From assembly GCA_015680905.1 (NCBI GenBank), contig CM027380.1, positions 51,003,001-51,067,000 on the forward strand: a stretch of DNA of 64,000 nt, in the 5' to 3' direction. This DNA is from Coptis chinensis (Eukaryota; Streptophyta; Magnoliopsida; Ranunculales; Ranunculaceae). This document shows, piece by piece, positions 22,502 through 34,403 of the stretch (positions are counted from its first letter, which is position 1; each line of letters begins with the position of its first letter). The translations under genes and the position numbers were made by a program. The notes under the pieces were generated by a model, which had not been told where the DNA came from, did not search any database, and worked only from the letters and a program-made list of their open reading frames with translations.

Positions 22502-23054
22502 AGTTCACCTCTTCCTCCATATTCACTCATTTCTTATTCTTCCCTCTACACTTCTTATTCTAAAAAACGTTTTTAGATCACTCCAAGTTCAAGATTCATG
22601 GATGCACTAGAAAAGTTTGAGCAGCAGCAGCTTGAATATGCTACTCAAGTTTTCATGCTAGGTTGTTTTGTTATAGTCATGTTGTTAATGTGGCATATTA
22701 TTCTATCTAATATTTAGGTTTGTAGTTAAGTTATCGTATCATTATGTTGTGTTTCCATACCATTGTATGTTCTTACATCCTATTGTGATAGTATATCTAC
22801 ATTTTCCTTGTCCTTCTACTTACGTAAAAAAAAAAAAGGGGGGGGCACTCCTTGTCACATGCCCCATTCTTCTCATCCACACTTCATCCACTTTTGCGCA
22901 TATCTTAGAAGATACACGTGGTATAACTACCCTGTGACACCTCGAAACGTATCTTTTACATTTTCGGATGGGTGGCTATTTATACCAAGGATGAGCACCT
23001 CAAAATATTTAACTTCCCTTTTTTCCAAAATAATTTTTCACCACTCCATCTTTA

Positions 23055-24147
23055 ATGGCCCTCACTCGAAGTTTCGTGCCTGAGCAAAATTTTATGGAAA
23101 ATTTTCAAAATGGTCTTTTTCATCCTTTTTTTGACACTGAAATATTACGTCGAGGATGGTACCCTCTGTTACACCATAAGCAAACATTTTATTCCAGAGA
23201 ATTGGTCTTGTTATTCTATAAAAGCGGTTATTTCCAAAACGGACAATTCTTTGTCCGTACTAACGGATGCGAGCATGAATTGACTATGGAAATCATCTCT
23301 GAGGTACTTCAAATTCCTATTACAAACCAAGGAGTTCACCTTCAGGATTCACCTTTCGATAATATCCGGCATCTGATGTTTGCAACTATCCTTCACGGCG
23401 AATACAACCGGAAAAACCGTATTGTTTATCAGAGATCTTTACAAAAGAACCAATTATCTGTGATCCAATGGGTAGCCTCATAATGTCCTAGGCACATCTA
23501 AGACTTCGAAATAACCAAACCACTCCTCCATTTACTCGGTGTTGCAGACTAACTGCAATGATTTTTGCATTATAAAATTTCTCTGGAATGCGATCGCACG
23601 TGCCAGGAAAAAGGCGGCCCCTTTACCAACCATTATGACACTTATCATGATACATTGGGATTTTTCTAGTACTTCTCCTCATACACCTCTTCGAACAGCT
23701 AACATTCTTACCATTCACTCAGTATGTAGGAATGGATTCTGGAACCCTGACGTTGCAAAGAACCATGTCGGTGCAGGAACCAACGAAGATTGTTCCACCG
23801 ACAACATCTTTACTGAAAATGCCTTATGCAACGTATTTAATCCCATGGAAGGGCTTCGCTTAATTCAACAAGGACTGATGACATTATTCAAACGTCAGAA
23901 CATTATTATCACCAGCCTTCTTGAATTTCAAGACCTGCGGACAATAAACGAAGAGGAACAAGCACAATTCTTGCACAGCCACAACCAATTCTTGGCAAAT
24001 CACACTCTCATAATGGAAAACTACGCTGAGATTTACCAGACAGAAAGCAAAATGTTGCAACAGGCTGTTGCACGGATTGACGGCATAGAAAATCTTATAA
24101 ACGGATCCCTTCCACAAAAGGATCCTCGCCGTTACTTGGGCCAATAA
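23055..24147 (+). pseudogene. ORF B of E1 (accessory protein, frameshifted)
   Basis: ATG 23,055. The first frame (142 codons to 23,483) carries the family signature: FFDTEILRRGWYPLLHHKQT, FYSRELVLLFYKSGYFQNGQ, then HELTMEIISEVLQIPI. A frame change near 23,490 leads to 23,539-24,147: a hydrophobic/basic middle (CIIKFLWNAIARARKKAAPL) matching the ORF A middle, and a long helical C-terminus rich in Gln, Glu and Leu (INEEEQAQFLHSHNQFLANH, ESKMLQQAVARIDGIENLI), probably coiled coil. TAA 24,145-24,147. About 360 codons. Paralogue of ORF A; absent from E2 and L. Lies after the AACGG/TATA block. Function unknown. Confidence 0.7.
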
Positions 24148-24270
24148 AACCATTTAAATTTTGCAATTTTATATTATTTATCATTTTCTTTTTAATTTTT
24201 AATTTTCGTATGGTAATTTGTTTTTACTTAATCTCATCATGCTCTAATATTTGTTTATCCTTGTCTAAAC

Positions 24271-24272
24271 AG
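24271..24272 (+). promoter_or_regulatory. Possible 3' splice acceptor before ORF C
   Basis: TTATCCTTGTCTAAACAG followed by GTCACA, 20 bases before the ORF C ATG, after a T-rich stretch with CTAAT. It fits a plant acceptor and would let ORF C be the first ORF of a spliced RNA. Conserved in unit B (about 42,551). Not proved. Confidence 0.35.
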
Positions 24273-24291
24273 GTCACATTTTTTTTTCATA

Positions 24292-25266
24292 ATGGACGCT
24301 CCAAAGATGATCCCAGAACAATCTTTCCATTCCTTGCTAAATTCTCCGGCATATGGACATCTTTTCAGAGACTACATCACTCAAGTTGGATGGAACTCTC
24401 TCATTCTACACCCGGAGCAGACATACTCCCCAGGTTTGGCAACTTATTTTTATAATAACATGGAAGATCTACCAACGTGTCCAGGGTTTCCCTTTGAATG
24501 GGTTTACACTACGTATTGGTAACACCCGACACGCCTTTTATGAGCCAACAAAAAAGGCTATGGCTCTAGACCTTCCTTCTCTTCACCCAGATCTCCCCAT
24601 CCAATACATGATAGAGAATGACCTTAATGACTACTCTAGGGAAGATTTTGCTGCCCGCTATGGCGATGGCCTTGCCCACGTCAAAGAACGTGCCGAAGCT
24701 GGCCGATGGCCAGAATTCACTATTCCACTAGCCAGTATGACCATGAATGTTGGAACTGCTATGTTATTTATTCTTCTGAACATCATGGGAGATTGGCATT
24801 TTTCCACGGCATCAAAGGCAGCGTGTAAGACATTCCATGCATTGGCCCAGCAACGTACCACCTTCGACATTACAGAACTAGTAATTGAGAATCTTAAGAA
24901 GGCTCGGTCTTTTCGGCAAGACTATATCACCCTGCCAGTTACAGCATGCAGGATAGTGAGGACGTACTTCCCTGAGTTTGCAGCCACCTTTCAAGACTGG
25001 GTAAAGGTCGACTCTATGTGTCCAACAAACAAGATAATTCGTTCCTTGCGATTTCGGACATGGACACGCCCTGCAAGGTATCTTAAGAAAGTTCGTTCTT
25101 TCCTAATGATAAAATGATAGCTCATCTAGACAATGCAAAGAAAAGGAAGTGGAGTGAAGTCTGGAAAGCTATGATAGATTGGCGGGATGCGAAGGAATGG
25201 CATTTCTACAGGGACGAGGCAAGGAAGGACTATCCCCCAGTTCAAGGTTGGGGCAATGTGAGTTGA
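24292..25266 (+). pseudogene. ORF C of E1 (accessory protein, frameshifted)
   Basis: ATG 24,292. The start region (MIPEQSFHSLLNSPAYGHLF, then GWNSLILHPEQTYSPGLATY) carries the same GW...YS..L...FY signature as ORFs A and B. A frame change near 24,500 leads to a long open part (to 25,117) with NVGTAMLFILLNIMGDWHF, which L/E2 ORF C repeats as NIGTVMFCIMLNILGE. A second change near 25,100 leads to RKWSEVWKAMIDWRDAKEWH and TGA at 25,264-25,266. About 325 codons. The hydrophobic stretch could be a membrane segment or a protein core. The best-kept accessory ORF, present in E1, E2 and L. Function unknown. Confidence 0.7.
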
Positions 25267-27017
25267 TGCATGTACATATTTGTTTTATGTTTTGATGTGA
25301 AATAAATAAGTGACCTAACAAAGTGCTACTCTAACAATTATGTGCTTCTACTTTTATGATGTATAATATATAGTGTGTTACAATAAATTTCTGTGGAAGA
25401 TGTCGACTTTATTTTTGCTCAAAGCCTCTCGTATACTCTTTCTTCCTCTTAACACTTTGAGGACACAAAGGTCCCATTGTTTGGGGTGGTGAGAACCTTT
25501 TGCAAAAATTAGGCATGCATAGTTGTACATAGTTACTTAATGTCTAAATAAACGTGTTTAGTGACAAATTCTCGTTTCTCTTTATATGATGAAAAATATT
25601 TAGAAATCTCACCCTAGCATCAAAATTAGGACTTGTTCTTAGAAACTTAATTTAATACATTATGCAATAGTTTTACATCTTTTCATGAGCATTCATGCAA
25701 TCGACTATCATTAAATGTACACAATGTAAGTTTTCGGGACCCACGGGTTAGACAACTTAGTTTCCATATCCCGTAAGAATCTAACCAAAAGCCTCAAACT
25801 GTATGATATATGAGTAATGACACAGAAGAGTAGTTCTTCCGAATAGAGAAGTTCACACGTCTACTTACTTGATCACTACCCAAATCCTAGGCGAGAATTT
25901 AGGCCTTCTTTGGATCGATATAGCCAAAAAAAATTCGCGACTGTAAAAAAATTTTTTACCGCTAGTTGCCAATGAACCTTTCATTAATCCTTTCTACTTC
26001 ACCAATAAAATCATTACCCATCTAGTAACCACAAATAAATAAGCCTACCTAGATGATGAGTATGAGAAATAGGATGAAGTGCAGAAAAATGAAGAGAAAA
26101 AACCTTGTCACAAATCAAAATCGGTTACTGCTTTGAAGAAAAGAAAAAGAAAATAGAAATATGTTTCCAAAAATCAAAAGAAATATCAAGGTTAGAATTT
26201 CCCCAAAGATCAAATCAAAAGGGAATACAAAAGCTTGAAAAATCAAGTATGGAAACCATGTTGGAAGCGGGGAAAGAAAAAAGGATTTCTCTAGTATAAA
26301 TATCTCAAGACCTTATTCTCTCATACTTATCATTTTTTTTAACTTTCCATTCCATTTTCTTCTACACTACCACCTAAGCCCCATAACACCTAATAAAGAC
26401 CTCTAGCTCAATTAGGAATAGGATAGTGTGATAATAAGTAGTAGTTGTGACTTCTCGACCTCGCCCCTCACCGTCATTGAGTATGTGAGGAAACGCGTGT
26501 GCCCACCGCAACGGAGATAGCAAAGCTTGAGTGGAAAAATAAGAGAGAAATTGTGTTTCGACACATACACAATGAGAACCTACTTAAGGACGCTATCCAA
26601 AGGATCCGAAACGCCCCCCGCTTTCGTACATTTCATTATTAGATCATCGCATGTATGCTCATACGTAGATGTTTCGATTATTGTATGTATATTAACTTGA
26701 ATTTCGAAAGAATAAAATCCTTGTTTCCCTTGTTTAGAGAGATGACTAGATACCGAGATTAATTAAGGAAACAAGCCTTTGTTCTTGAAGTCGTTGTAGT
26801 ATAAATGAAGTTTGTGAGTATCTTCTCTAGAAAACTCTCACGAGGTTATAACTTCGTCCACTAGGGAATTCCTAGTGGTTCAAGGCCTTGTTGCATACGG
26901 TCAATGCAACCGCGACTCTGCGAAATGAGATTTAGCTTAGACAACACATTTTGATCACTTATCGTTTTAATGTCTCTTCTTTGCTTGAGGACAAAGCAAA
27001 GTGCTTTTGGGGTGGTG
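25267..27017 (+). other. E1 3' UTR with polypurine tract
   Basis: Non-coding. From about 25,840 on it is homologous, in inverted orientation, to the E2 and L 3' UTRs (shared block GGATCGATATAGCCA, ATTCCTAGTGGTT, GCTTGAGGACAA). PPT TTTTGGGGTGGTG at 27,005-27,017 abuts the LTR. The 64-codon Lys-rich frame at 26,105 is low-complexity and changed in unit B; not a gene. Confidence 0.75.
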
Positions 27018-29089
27018 TGATAAGCACCCAAAACTGTAATATTAAACCCCGAGAGACATAACATTTTGGTCGATTATGTGTTTAATAATCATGTAATAAC
27101 TATATTTTCGTACTTTTGCAGGTTTCCGCAATTAAAATGAATATAGGGATAAAACATGCATCAAAGTACAGGAATACGGGAATATTTGGAGTTTCCCACT
27201 CGACCCCGTGAAGCCGAAGTTTCCAAAAGAACGTAACCGATGCGAACGGGCCCACATATGAAGAAGAAAATTTCCGATGCTCAAATCGGATAAATCTAGG
27301 TGCCGACGTTGGCTAGTGAAGCTGCCAAGTACAAGAATACGGGAATATTTGGAATACACACTCAATCCCCGCGGAAGCTCAACAAAGCCCGACTAGAGCC
27401 GAAGTTCCCAAAAGAACGTAACCGCGTAAACGGGCCCACATATAAAGAAACAGGAAACTTTCGATGCTCAAATCGGATAAATCTAGGTGCCGACGTTGGC
27501 TAGTGAAGCTGCCAAGTACAAGAATACAGGAATATTGGAATTCCCGCTCAATCCCCGTAAAGCCCAAACAAAGCCTGACTAGAGCCGAAGTTTCCAAAAG
27601 AACAGAACCAGTGCAGAACGGGCCCACATATAAAGAGGCAGGAAACTTCCGAAGTTCAAATCGGATAAATCTAGGTGCCGACATTGGCTAGTGAAGCTGC
27701 CATAGCAACCCGGGCGACGAACTCTGCGCAAGGACAAAAAGTCGTAAAAACGCCAATTTTGGCGCCGCCACTGGACACACTATGCGGGCCCAGAAGACAT
27801 GATGAGTCAGCATAGGCGGGTGGCAGAGAATGGTTTCAAATTGATGCCACCTTGCAATGAGAGAAGACACGTACCTGTTCAAGATGGAAATGAAATTAAG
27901 CAAAGGGACAAATATAAGGCACAAGCGGACGAAACTTTAAATAAGTTTTGTTTCATAAACAAAACTTAGTCACGTGAAAACAAAACCTCGACATTCAAAG
28001 TTTTGAATGTCTCAAATGGAGTAAACAGCCAAAAACCGAATTAAATGATCCTCCAGACATCCGCCTATATATATGAGGGGTTCGCGCTTCATTATAAGGT
28101 CTTCAAAGATATTAATGCTTTAGCTACGTTTAGTTTTTTTCTCAAGACTTACCTTCCGCCATTTTATTTCAAAGCTTACTTAATACGATAAGTTATTTTA
28201 CCCTTAATAACAGTCATTTCTTGTCTTGTTTAATTTACATCTGCATTTATTTACTTAATGTATACAAACAAGTTTTATTATTCCTACTATGATGATGAGC
28301 TAATCCCCGTGGGGAGGGTTATCTTTTCGTCGTGAAAATCCGGATTGACTTCGTTAATATTCTAGAATCACTACTTAGGAATTAGGCATAGAATTAACAT
28401 CCGGTCCCAAAATGATCGAGACTACAAAGTTGAGTCGCGATGCTCGAAACGGTCTTAGCGACAAAAAATGTCTCTCAAGCGACTTCTGCAGTGTCGAACG
28501 GACTCTCCAATTCGTCCCAAATTGATGTGAACTTGTGCCGGGAGCTGAAATAATATACCGAGATGAGGTATTATCGAAACTCCTTATGCTAGTGAAATCG
28601 ACCTAGAGATGTGGGCATGCACTAGGGATCAATACTTTCGGCGTCGTCTCGAAGCGAGGCAATTAGAGATGTAATGATTCATAATAAAAACTGTTGAAAA
28701 ATGATTCTTGCATGAGCATGATTAACTCTCTCCCTGTTTCTCTACTTTTGTTTACCTATATATAATCACCGTAGTAATTTATTTTATTTGCATTTCCGTT
28801 ATTTTAATTAAAAACCAACTAAAAAAAGAAACCTAAAAATCCTACTCACTTAAAGTGTAACTCCAGTTGTGAACCTATCCGAGCCCTAAGGTTTGGACGA
28901 TCCCTTACTCGACCTATCCTGCCAATCCCACGTGAGTAAGGTAACTTGACTAAAACGTACGACTATACGGACGTTGGACTTTGGACTTTGGACTTGGACT
29001 GTGGACCTCGGACTTTGGACTGTAGACCTCGGACTTAAGGAAATAAGTAACTGAAAACCAATAAACGTGTGTAAACATATGTTTTATCA
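27018..29089 (+). repeat. E1 3' LTR (unit A)
   Basis: 2,072 bp, TGATAAGCACCC...GTTTTATCA, with three ~185-bp units at about 27,150-27,700 and TATA at about 28,075. Followed by the right TSD CCCGG (29,090-29,094). It is very close to the 5' LTR, suggesting a fairly recent insertion, but read errors forbid a date. Confidence 0.93.
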
Positions 29090-29792
29090 CCCGGTTACCT
29101 GAATGGTGCACTTACCAATATATGAAATTGTAAGGAAGTACACAAAACAACAAAATGAGCCGTTTATAGTCAAATACTCGAGACTTTAACAAATAATTGG
29201 ATATATATATTTATATATACTCTGCAGTTTTCCATATATCAATAACCTAAAGAGTTGTGGGTCTTTCCATAAATAAATAATATGGAATGCACCCCCAAAC
29301 AGAATCAAGCACCAAGATTTTCTATGGCCTTGACTTATTGAAATGAAAGCGAAAGTCGATAGATCTAGAACGTAAACGAGCATGCACCTTCTTCTTCATC
29401 TTTGAACGAAAGGGTGTCCAAGTGAATGATCGTGAGAAAATAGATGTTTGTGGAAGATATGTTAGATATGGATAAGTTTTAGAAGTAAGGAATGGAAAAA
29501 AGGAGAATGTGGGTTTAGCACAAAACTCATTCATGGTGCAGGTGGGAACTGTCTCAATTTTGAAAATGAAGGTGTCAAGTGCATTTCCCTTGGGAATTAT
29601 TTCTGTATTAAGAGGATTTAGAAAATCATTAAACACAGAAGAAGCAAGATGGTCAAGCACAAACTCCAGGTTCCTTTGAAAAGGTGGGAGGTGGGGAAAA
29701 TTGGTGATGGAAGATGAATGAATGTCAGCTAGAGCTCTCATGTCTAGATTATTAGAAGCCTTGAGATATGCAAGACATTCCTCGATAGGTGG
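29090..29792 (-). pseudogene. Element L gag-protease tail between E1 and E2
   Basis: The L polyprotein resumes here after E2: the break DPP at 60,482 continues as PPIEECLAYLKASNNLDM across the GGTGG duplication. It then contains SITNFPHLPPFQRNLEFVLD (E2: LPPFQRNLEFALD), VPTCTMNEFCAKP and a basic run KMKKKVHARLRSR. The frame stops at 29,322-29,324 in unit A and at 47,451 in unit B, which differ by an indel. In E1, RT lies at the corresponding point; here there is none. The part 29,090-29,321 is spacer. Confidence 0.75.
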
Positions 29793-31328
29793 TGATAAAC
29801 GTAAAAAGAATAATTTTACTAATGAATAAAGCGATGAAACTCTAAACGTAAGTAAAACTAAACGATAATTTACGTGCCTAATTTTATCAAAGATTCTAAT
29901 CTCAATCCTATGAGATATAATGGAGTAGGAAGTTCGTTCCACTCCTAGTTCTTCCGCATGTTAATGTTCTCTACGTATAAGTAATCTTAACTAAAAAGTC
30001 TAATGAGAGATTTGCGAAGTGGCAACTAGACTACGATGCAACTACCCACAAGATGCAACTAGTCGGTTATCAAAATAACTATGGGAATGCTACGTTGATT
30101 TGATTATAAGGAGTTAGAGGGGGATTGACTCCACCTTAACTCAACTTAATCCTATTAACGACGAATCGTCGTAATCAGAATTGAACTGCTTCACAGAACA
30201 ATTGGTTCTTCCTAATCCCTAATTACACATGGCATTCCTACCAATTCATAACTAGCATGTGAACGATTAAACCCATTCTCATGGTGAACTAATTGTTTCT
30301 AGAGTGGAAAGAAAATTACGACGACTCTACGATAATCGGAATCAAGCTTTCATCAAGGCTTCTCAACCCGCTCTAATGGAGGTTTAGCCGAGAATCATTA
30401 CGCAATCATTTCCGATTAAATTTAAACTAAACATGATATAAAGAATTGAAATTGACTAATCTAAATTAAACAATAATTAAAATCTAATTAATAACTAAGA
30501 ATTGAATAACAAGTAATAAATAAAATCAGATCTAACACAAATATAAATGACAAGAATCGAAATTAACAAACTAGCTATTTTATTAATCAATCTAATTAAG
30601 AATAAAGATTCTAGAGTTTAATCTAAAACAAGAATTGGATTTGAACTAAACTTAACATAAAGAATTAAATCTAGATCTAGAAGCTATTCTAATGGCTACT
30701 TTCTATTCTAAGCTACTTTTATTTTCTAACCTAACTCTCTACTAAAAAATCTACCATTAACAAAGAGCTAAGTTTTGGTTTTTATACTTTCAGATCCAAA
30801 AATCGTGCATGGGCTTGGAGCCATGTTTTGGGCCAGAGAATCAGGCCCAAAACCCAATTCTTTCAGTCCAAAAAGGCCTCTTCAGCTACAGTTAGCTTTA
30901 ACAGACTTTTCATCCACTTTTACTCCTCTGATTGGATCAAGGCTTAGACCATTCGAAAGCTCTTTCCGAGCCGGTCGTTTTGACATAAGGTAGGCCCCAT
31001 TCCGAGGTCTGAGTCCAAAGATATGGCCTTTGGAAGTTCTGTACGACTTTGTGTCAAGTTTTACGCAAGATCGACTTTTCAGCTTTTGACCGGGCTTTAG
31101 AAAGGCTTTGTCTTCTTGAATCTTGGCCTTTAATCACGGAACTCCTTAGTAACCGACCTTTGCTCCTTTATTTCGCTAAAGTGGCACATTTCTACACATA
31201 ATGGACTTTGAAACCTGAAATGCATAAAACACGTGTCGGTGTTAACTCTTAATTATTACTCACATAATTGTGGTCTAATAGTATGATCATATTCACGGGG
31301 TTAAAACTACAGTTTTGGGCTCTTATCA
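29793..31328 (-). repeat. E2 3' LTR (unit A)
   Basis: 1,536 bp, plus-strand ends TGATAAACG...CTCTTATCA; sense on minus is TGATAAGAGCCC. Left TSD GGTGG at 29,788-29,792. A minus-strand TATA-like AGTATAAAAACC lies at about 30,779-30,790. Confidence 0.92.
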
Positions 31329-33141
31329 AACCACCCCAAACAGCATTTTGCTTGTCCTCAAGCAAAGATGAGAAATTAGAATAAGTGACCAAAAATGGAG
31401 TTCTATCTACTCGTTTATTTGAGTCGCGATTGCATTGACCATATGCAACAAGGCGCTTTAAACCACTAGGAATTCCCTAGTGGACGAAGTTATAGCCTCG
31501 TGAGAGTTTTCCAGTGAAGGTACTCACAAACTTCATCTATACTACAACGACTAAAGAAATAAAACTATTGTCTCCATATTCATGCTCTGAATTAACTATA
31601 CCTCTCACTAGCAATGCATATAGAGTAATCAAATCGAAACCTAAAGCTAATATATGCATAATAATCAATCATCTACAATAAACATATATACAATGAGTAA
31701 TACTATGAAATGCCTAGCGGTCCGGTCCGTTTCAAACTTCGAATAAGCGTCCCTAAGTAGGTTCTCACAATAATAGTCAAGATACAACACTCTGATTTTT
31801 CCACTCGTTCATTTACTCCGGTGTCGCGATGGGCACACTTTACCTTACAATCTCTTCAATGACAACAAGGAAGCCGGAGTCGATCAAACACATCTGCCAC
31901 TTACTATCACAAGAACATATTCCTAATTGAGCTAGAGGTCTTTATTAGGTATTTGGGATTAGGAGGTGGTTTAAGAAGGAAGGAAATGGATATTCAAAAA
32001 GGACAAGTCCGAGATAATAGAGTCTTGGATTATGTAACTAGAAAAACCTTGTTATTTACTTTTGCTTCTACACTTTGTTTCCATCCTTAGCCATTTTTTT
32101 TTTTTTTTTTTTCTTTGGCTTTTGACTCCCTTTTATTTTATTTTTGGAGTTTTTATTTTATTTCTATTTTTATTTTCTTTTCTTTGGATGGAAACTTCTT
32201 TTCTTTATTTTCTGAAACCATTAACTAACTTTTGTTTACACAAGTTTTTCTTCTTCTTTCTTCCTCATTCTATTTTCGGACTTATCTAAATTGGGTAGGT
32301 TGAATTTTTATTTTGTTTTGTTTTGTAACAGGGTAAAGGATTTGTGGTTTATGAAAGGCTAAAGAAAGGCCCGGAGGGGTGACTATAGGAAAATAATTCA
32401 TAGGTTTGAATTTCTGGCTATATCGATCCAAAGAGGGCCTAAATTCTCGCTTAGGATATGGCATAGTGATCAAGCAAGTGGACGTGTGATTTCTCTATCC
32501 GGATTTTACTTCTCCCTTTGTGTCATTTCTCAAATGTTTAAATCTCATATAAGGCTTTAGGCTATATTCTCCTGCAGATTTGTAGAATAAGTACTCTAGC
32601 CTAGATTTGAAAAAACTTACTGCTAACAATCATAGATACTCATGTAATATATTTATAGATAGATGCAAAGATTATTACCTACATATTAACCTAAGTTCCT
32701 AACAATTATTAGATGCAAAAGCTATTGAGACTTTTAGATTGTTAAGAGCATAGAGAAGGAAAACAATACCAATATTCCTAAGTGTATAACATGAACTTAT
32801 TTATTTATATTTTTGAAATTTTGAAATTTTAACTAGAAAACAAATGGATATTATACATATCTATATCTAGCGGATGCCTTAATTACCGCGTGTTTCTATG
32901 CCCCCAAACAAGAAGCATGCTTTGTCCTCACAGTATTGTAAATAAAGAGGGTAGGAAAAATACCATTGAAACGTGTGAAATTCAGGAACATCTGCAAAAC
33001 AAAGTTAGAACGTACTAATATAGGAAATAAAAACTGACGCAACTCTATACGAGTTCTACCCATTATGGGGTTAACAAGAATGAAATTGCTTGGGACATAA
33101 GCAGACACTAACTAGAATGAAAACTTACCTTAGCTCTCGCA
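31329..33141 (-). other. E2 3' UTR (unit A)
   Basis: Non-coding, with PPT-like GGGGTGGTT (minus) beside the LTR, the shared block GCTTGAGGACAAGCAAAATG, and T-rich runs (32,093-32,111). Homologous to E1's 3' UTR in inverted orientation. Confidence 0.75.
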
Positions 33142-34070
33142 TTACTCATTATCTTCCTCATCCTCTTCTTCCATAAAGAAGTGAGGTTCCTTTGAGTCCT
33201 GCCATGCCATGATAATTTGCCAGGCTTCCCGCCATTTATCATCTATTATTGCTAACCTATTAAGGGCCACTTTAATTACGTGGGGTGTAGGGTGCAACGA
33301 TGAGGTTGTATCCTCCACCTTTGCCAAATCATTACCACGGAAGGATCGAATAATACTATTGGTGGGTCGTGCGATTAATCACCGTAATCCAATCCGTGAA
33401 GCGGTACAAAAAATAGGAAAGAAACATAGCATAATACGGAAACTAGAACAGGGCATAAGAAGGAACTTATGCCTCATGCTATGAGATCGAGCTAAACTAG
33501 ACATCAAGGTTCGGGAAGGTCATGACACATACGTCCCGTGGCTAAAGCAAGGAAAACGCCGCAAGTGGCATCATTCATTCGAGGAAAAAATGTCATTCCC
33601 CTAAAATGTTTAGCATGATACAAAACATAACAGTTCCTATATTAGTGGACCGGAGGGCTACCAAAAGCGGCGTTATAGTCCCCTTTGGTCCTCGATACGA
33701 AAATGCCCTACCGTACGACTCATGCAAAAACTCATAAGTGACATATACATATTATCTACCCAATAACACCATGGGTCTTCTATTTTAAGCGGCATAGCAA
33801 GTCCAAGAACAAATGCTAGCAAGAACCCGGTAATTTCCATTAGTTCATTATCAATGTTGATGGAGAACACTTGTTCTCCATCCGGTCTTTCAAAAGAAAA
33901 TGCAGTTATCGTGAAAAATAAGATGCTAGTGTTGGAGAATAAAGTGCATCCGGTCTTACCATAAGCGGCTCCCAACCAACGTATGTGATCGCCACAAAAC
34001 CAAGCACCATAAGTAGTGCTTTGGAACAAATCTTCGAAAGACTATTCGGTATCAATGTTGGAGATGTCAT
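33142..34070 (-). pseudogene. E2 ORF C (unit A), frameshifted
   Basis: ATG at 34,068-34,070 (minus). Frames change near 33,960 and 33,700. Recognisable parts are ERPDGEQVFSINIDNELMEI, LLAFVLGLAMP and the C-terminal DKWREAWQIIMAW followed by an acidic tail (EEEDEEDNE), TAA at 33,142-33,144. About 309 codons. Orthologue of E1 and L ORF C; the unit B copy is less damaged. Confidence 0.65.
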
Positions 34071-34403
34071 CCTCAAAATTACGCCCGGAATAGGTGCGAA
34101 TGATCCGGAAACTACCCGGAAGAAAACTGGAATTTTTCAGGTCCACGGAAGTTAGAGGCGAAAGTCGCTCAAGAAGAATTGGAAATCCAGTGTTTGAGCG
34201 CTGGTCGCTCACCTTGAAGCCGAGAAGCGCTCGACAAAAAAACTGAAAAAAATTTGCGAAGCGAAATGCACTCTGTAGAGGCGAGAGAGCTTTCGGAGTT
34301 CTTGAAACTCGAAAATGAGACGCAAACGGGATTCGTTGGGGAGTGAAACGGTGAGTTATGGAGGTTAGGTGTATTGTGAGTTGTGAGTGTATAATGTATG
34401 AAG

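Larger units (their letters stand above)
22094..23054 (+). other. Intergenic block between ORF A and ORF B (E1)
   Basis: AT-rich. It holds a poly(A) run (22,359-22,383), five AACGG motifs (22,407-22,482), a TATA box (22,494-22,501), a pyrimidine-rich leader (22,505-22,570), and an A12-G8 run (22,826-22,845) that reads AAAAACAAACAAGGG in unit B. A short ATG frame at 22,598 (MDALEKFEQQQLEYATQVFM) is open for about 40 codons to TAG at 22,717; this is too little to call a gene. Confidence 0.6.
10605..29089 (+). mobile_element. E1: Athila-lineage Ty3/gypsy retrotransposon, 18.5 kb
   Basis: A complete element by structure: LTRs 10,605-12,681 and 27,018-29,089, a 5-bp TSD CCCGG at 10,600-10,604 and 29,090-29,094, a tRNA-Asp-type PBS at 12,684, and a PPT directly before the 3' LTR. 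The gene order gag-protease-RT-RNase H-integrase is that of Ty3/gypsy. The RT carries the Athila-type sequences VVQNENSE and WRICIDYRKLN. The region between integrase and 3' LTR is unusually long (about 7.5 kb) and holds ORFs A, B and C. It is inserted in the minus-strand element L; the matching empty site can be read in E2 near 36,990 and 55,225. All long frames are interrupted. Confidence 0.9.

Noticed and set aside
30775-30993. A 72-codon plus-strand frame recurring at 30,775, 49,038 and 59,917
   Set aside because: It lies antisense within the E2 LTR and recurs only because the LTR does; the protein is unrelated to anything recognisable, and the solo LTR and L LTR copies break it.
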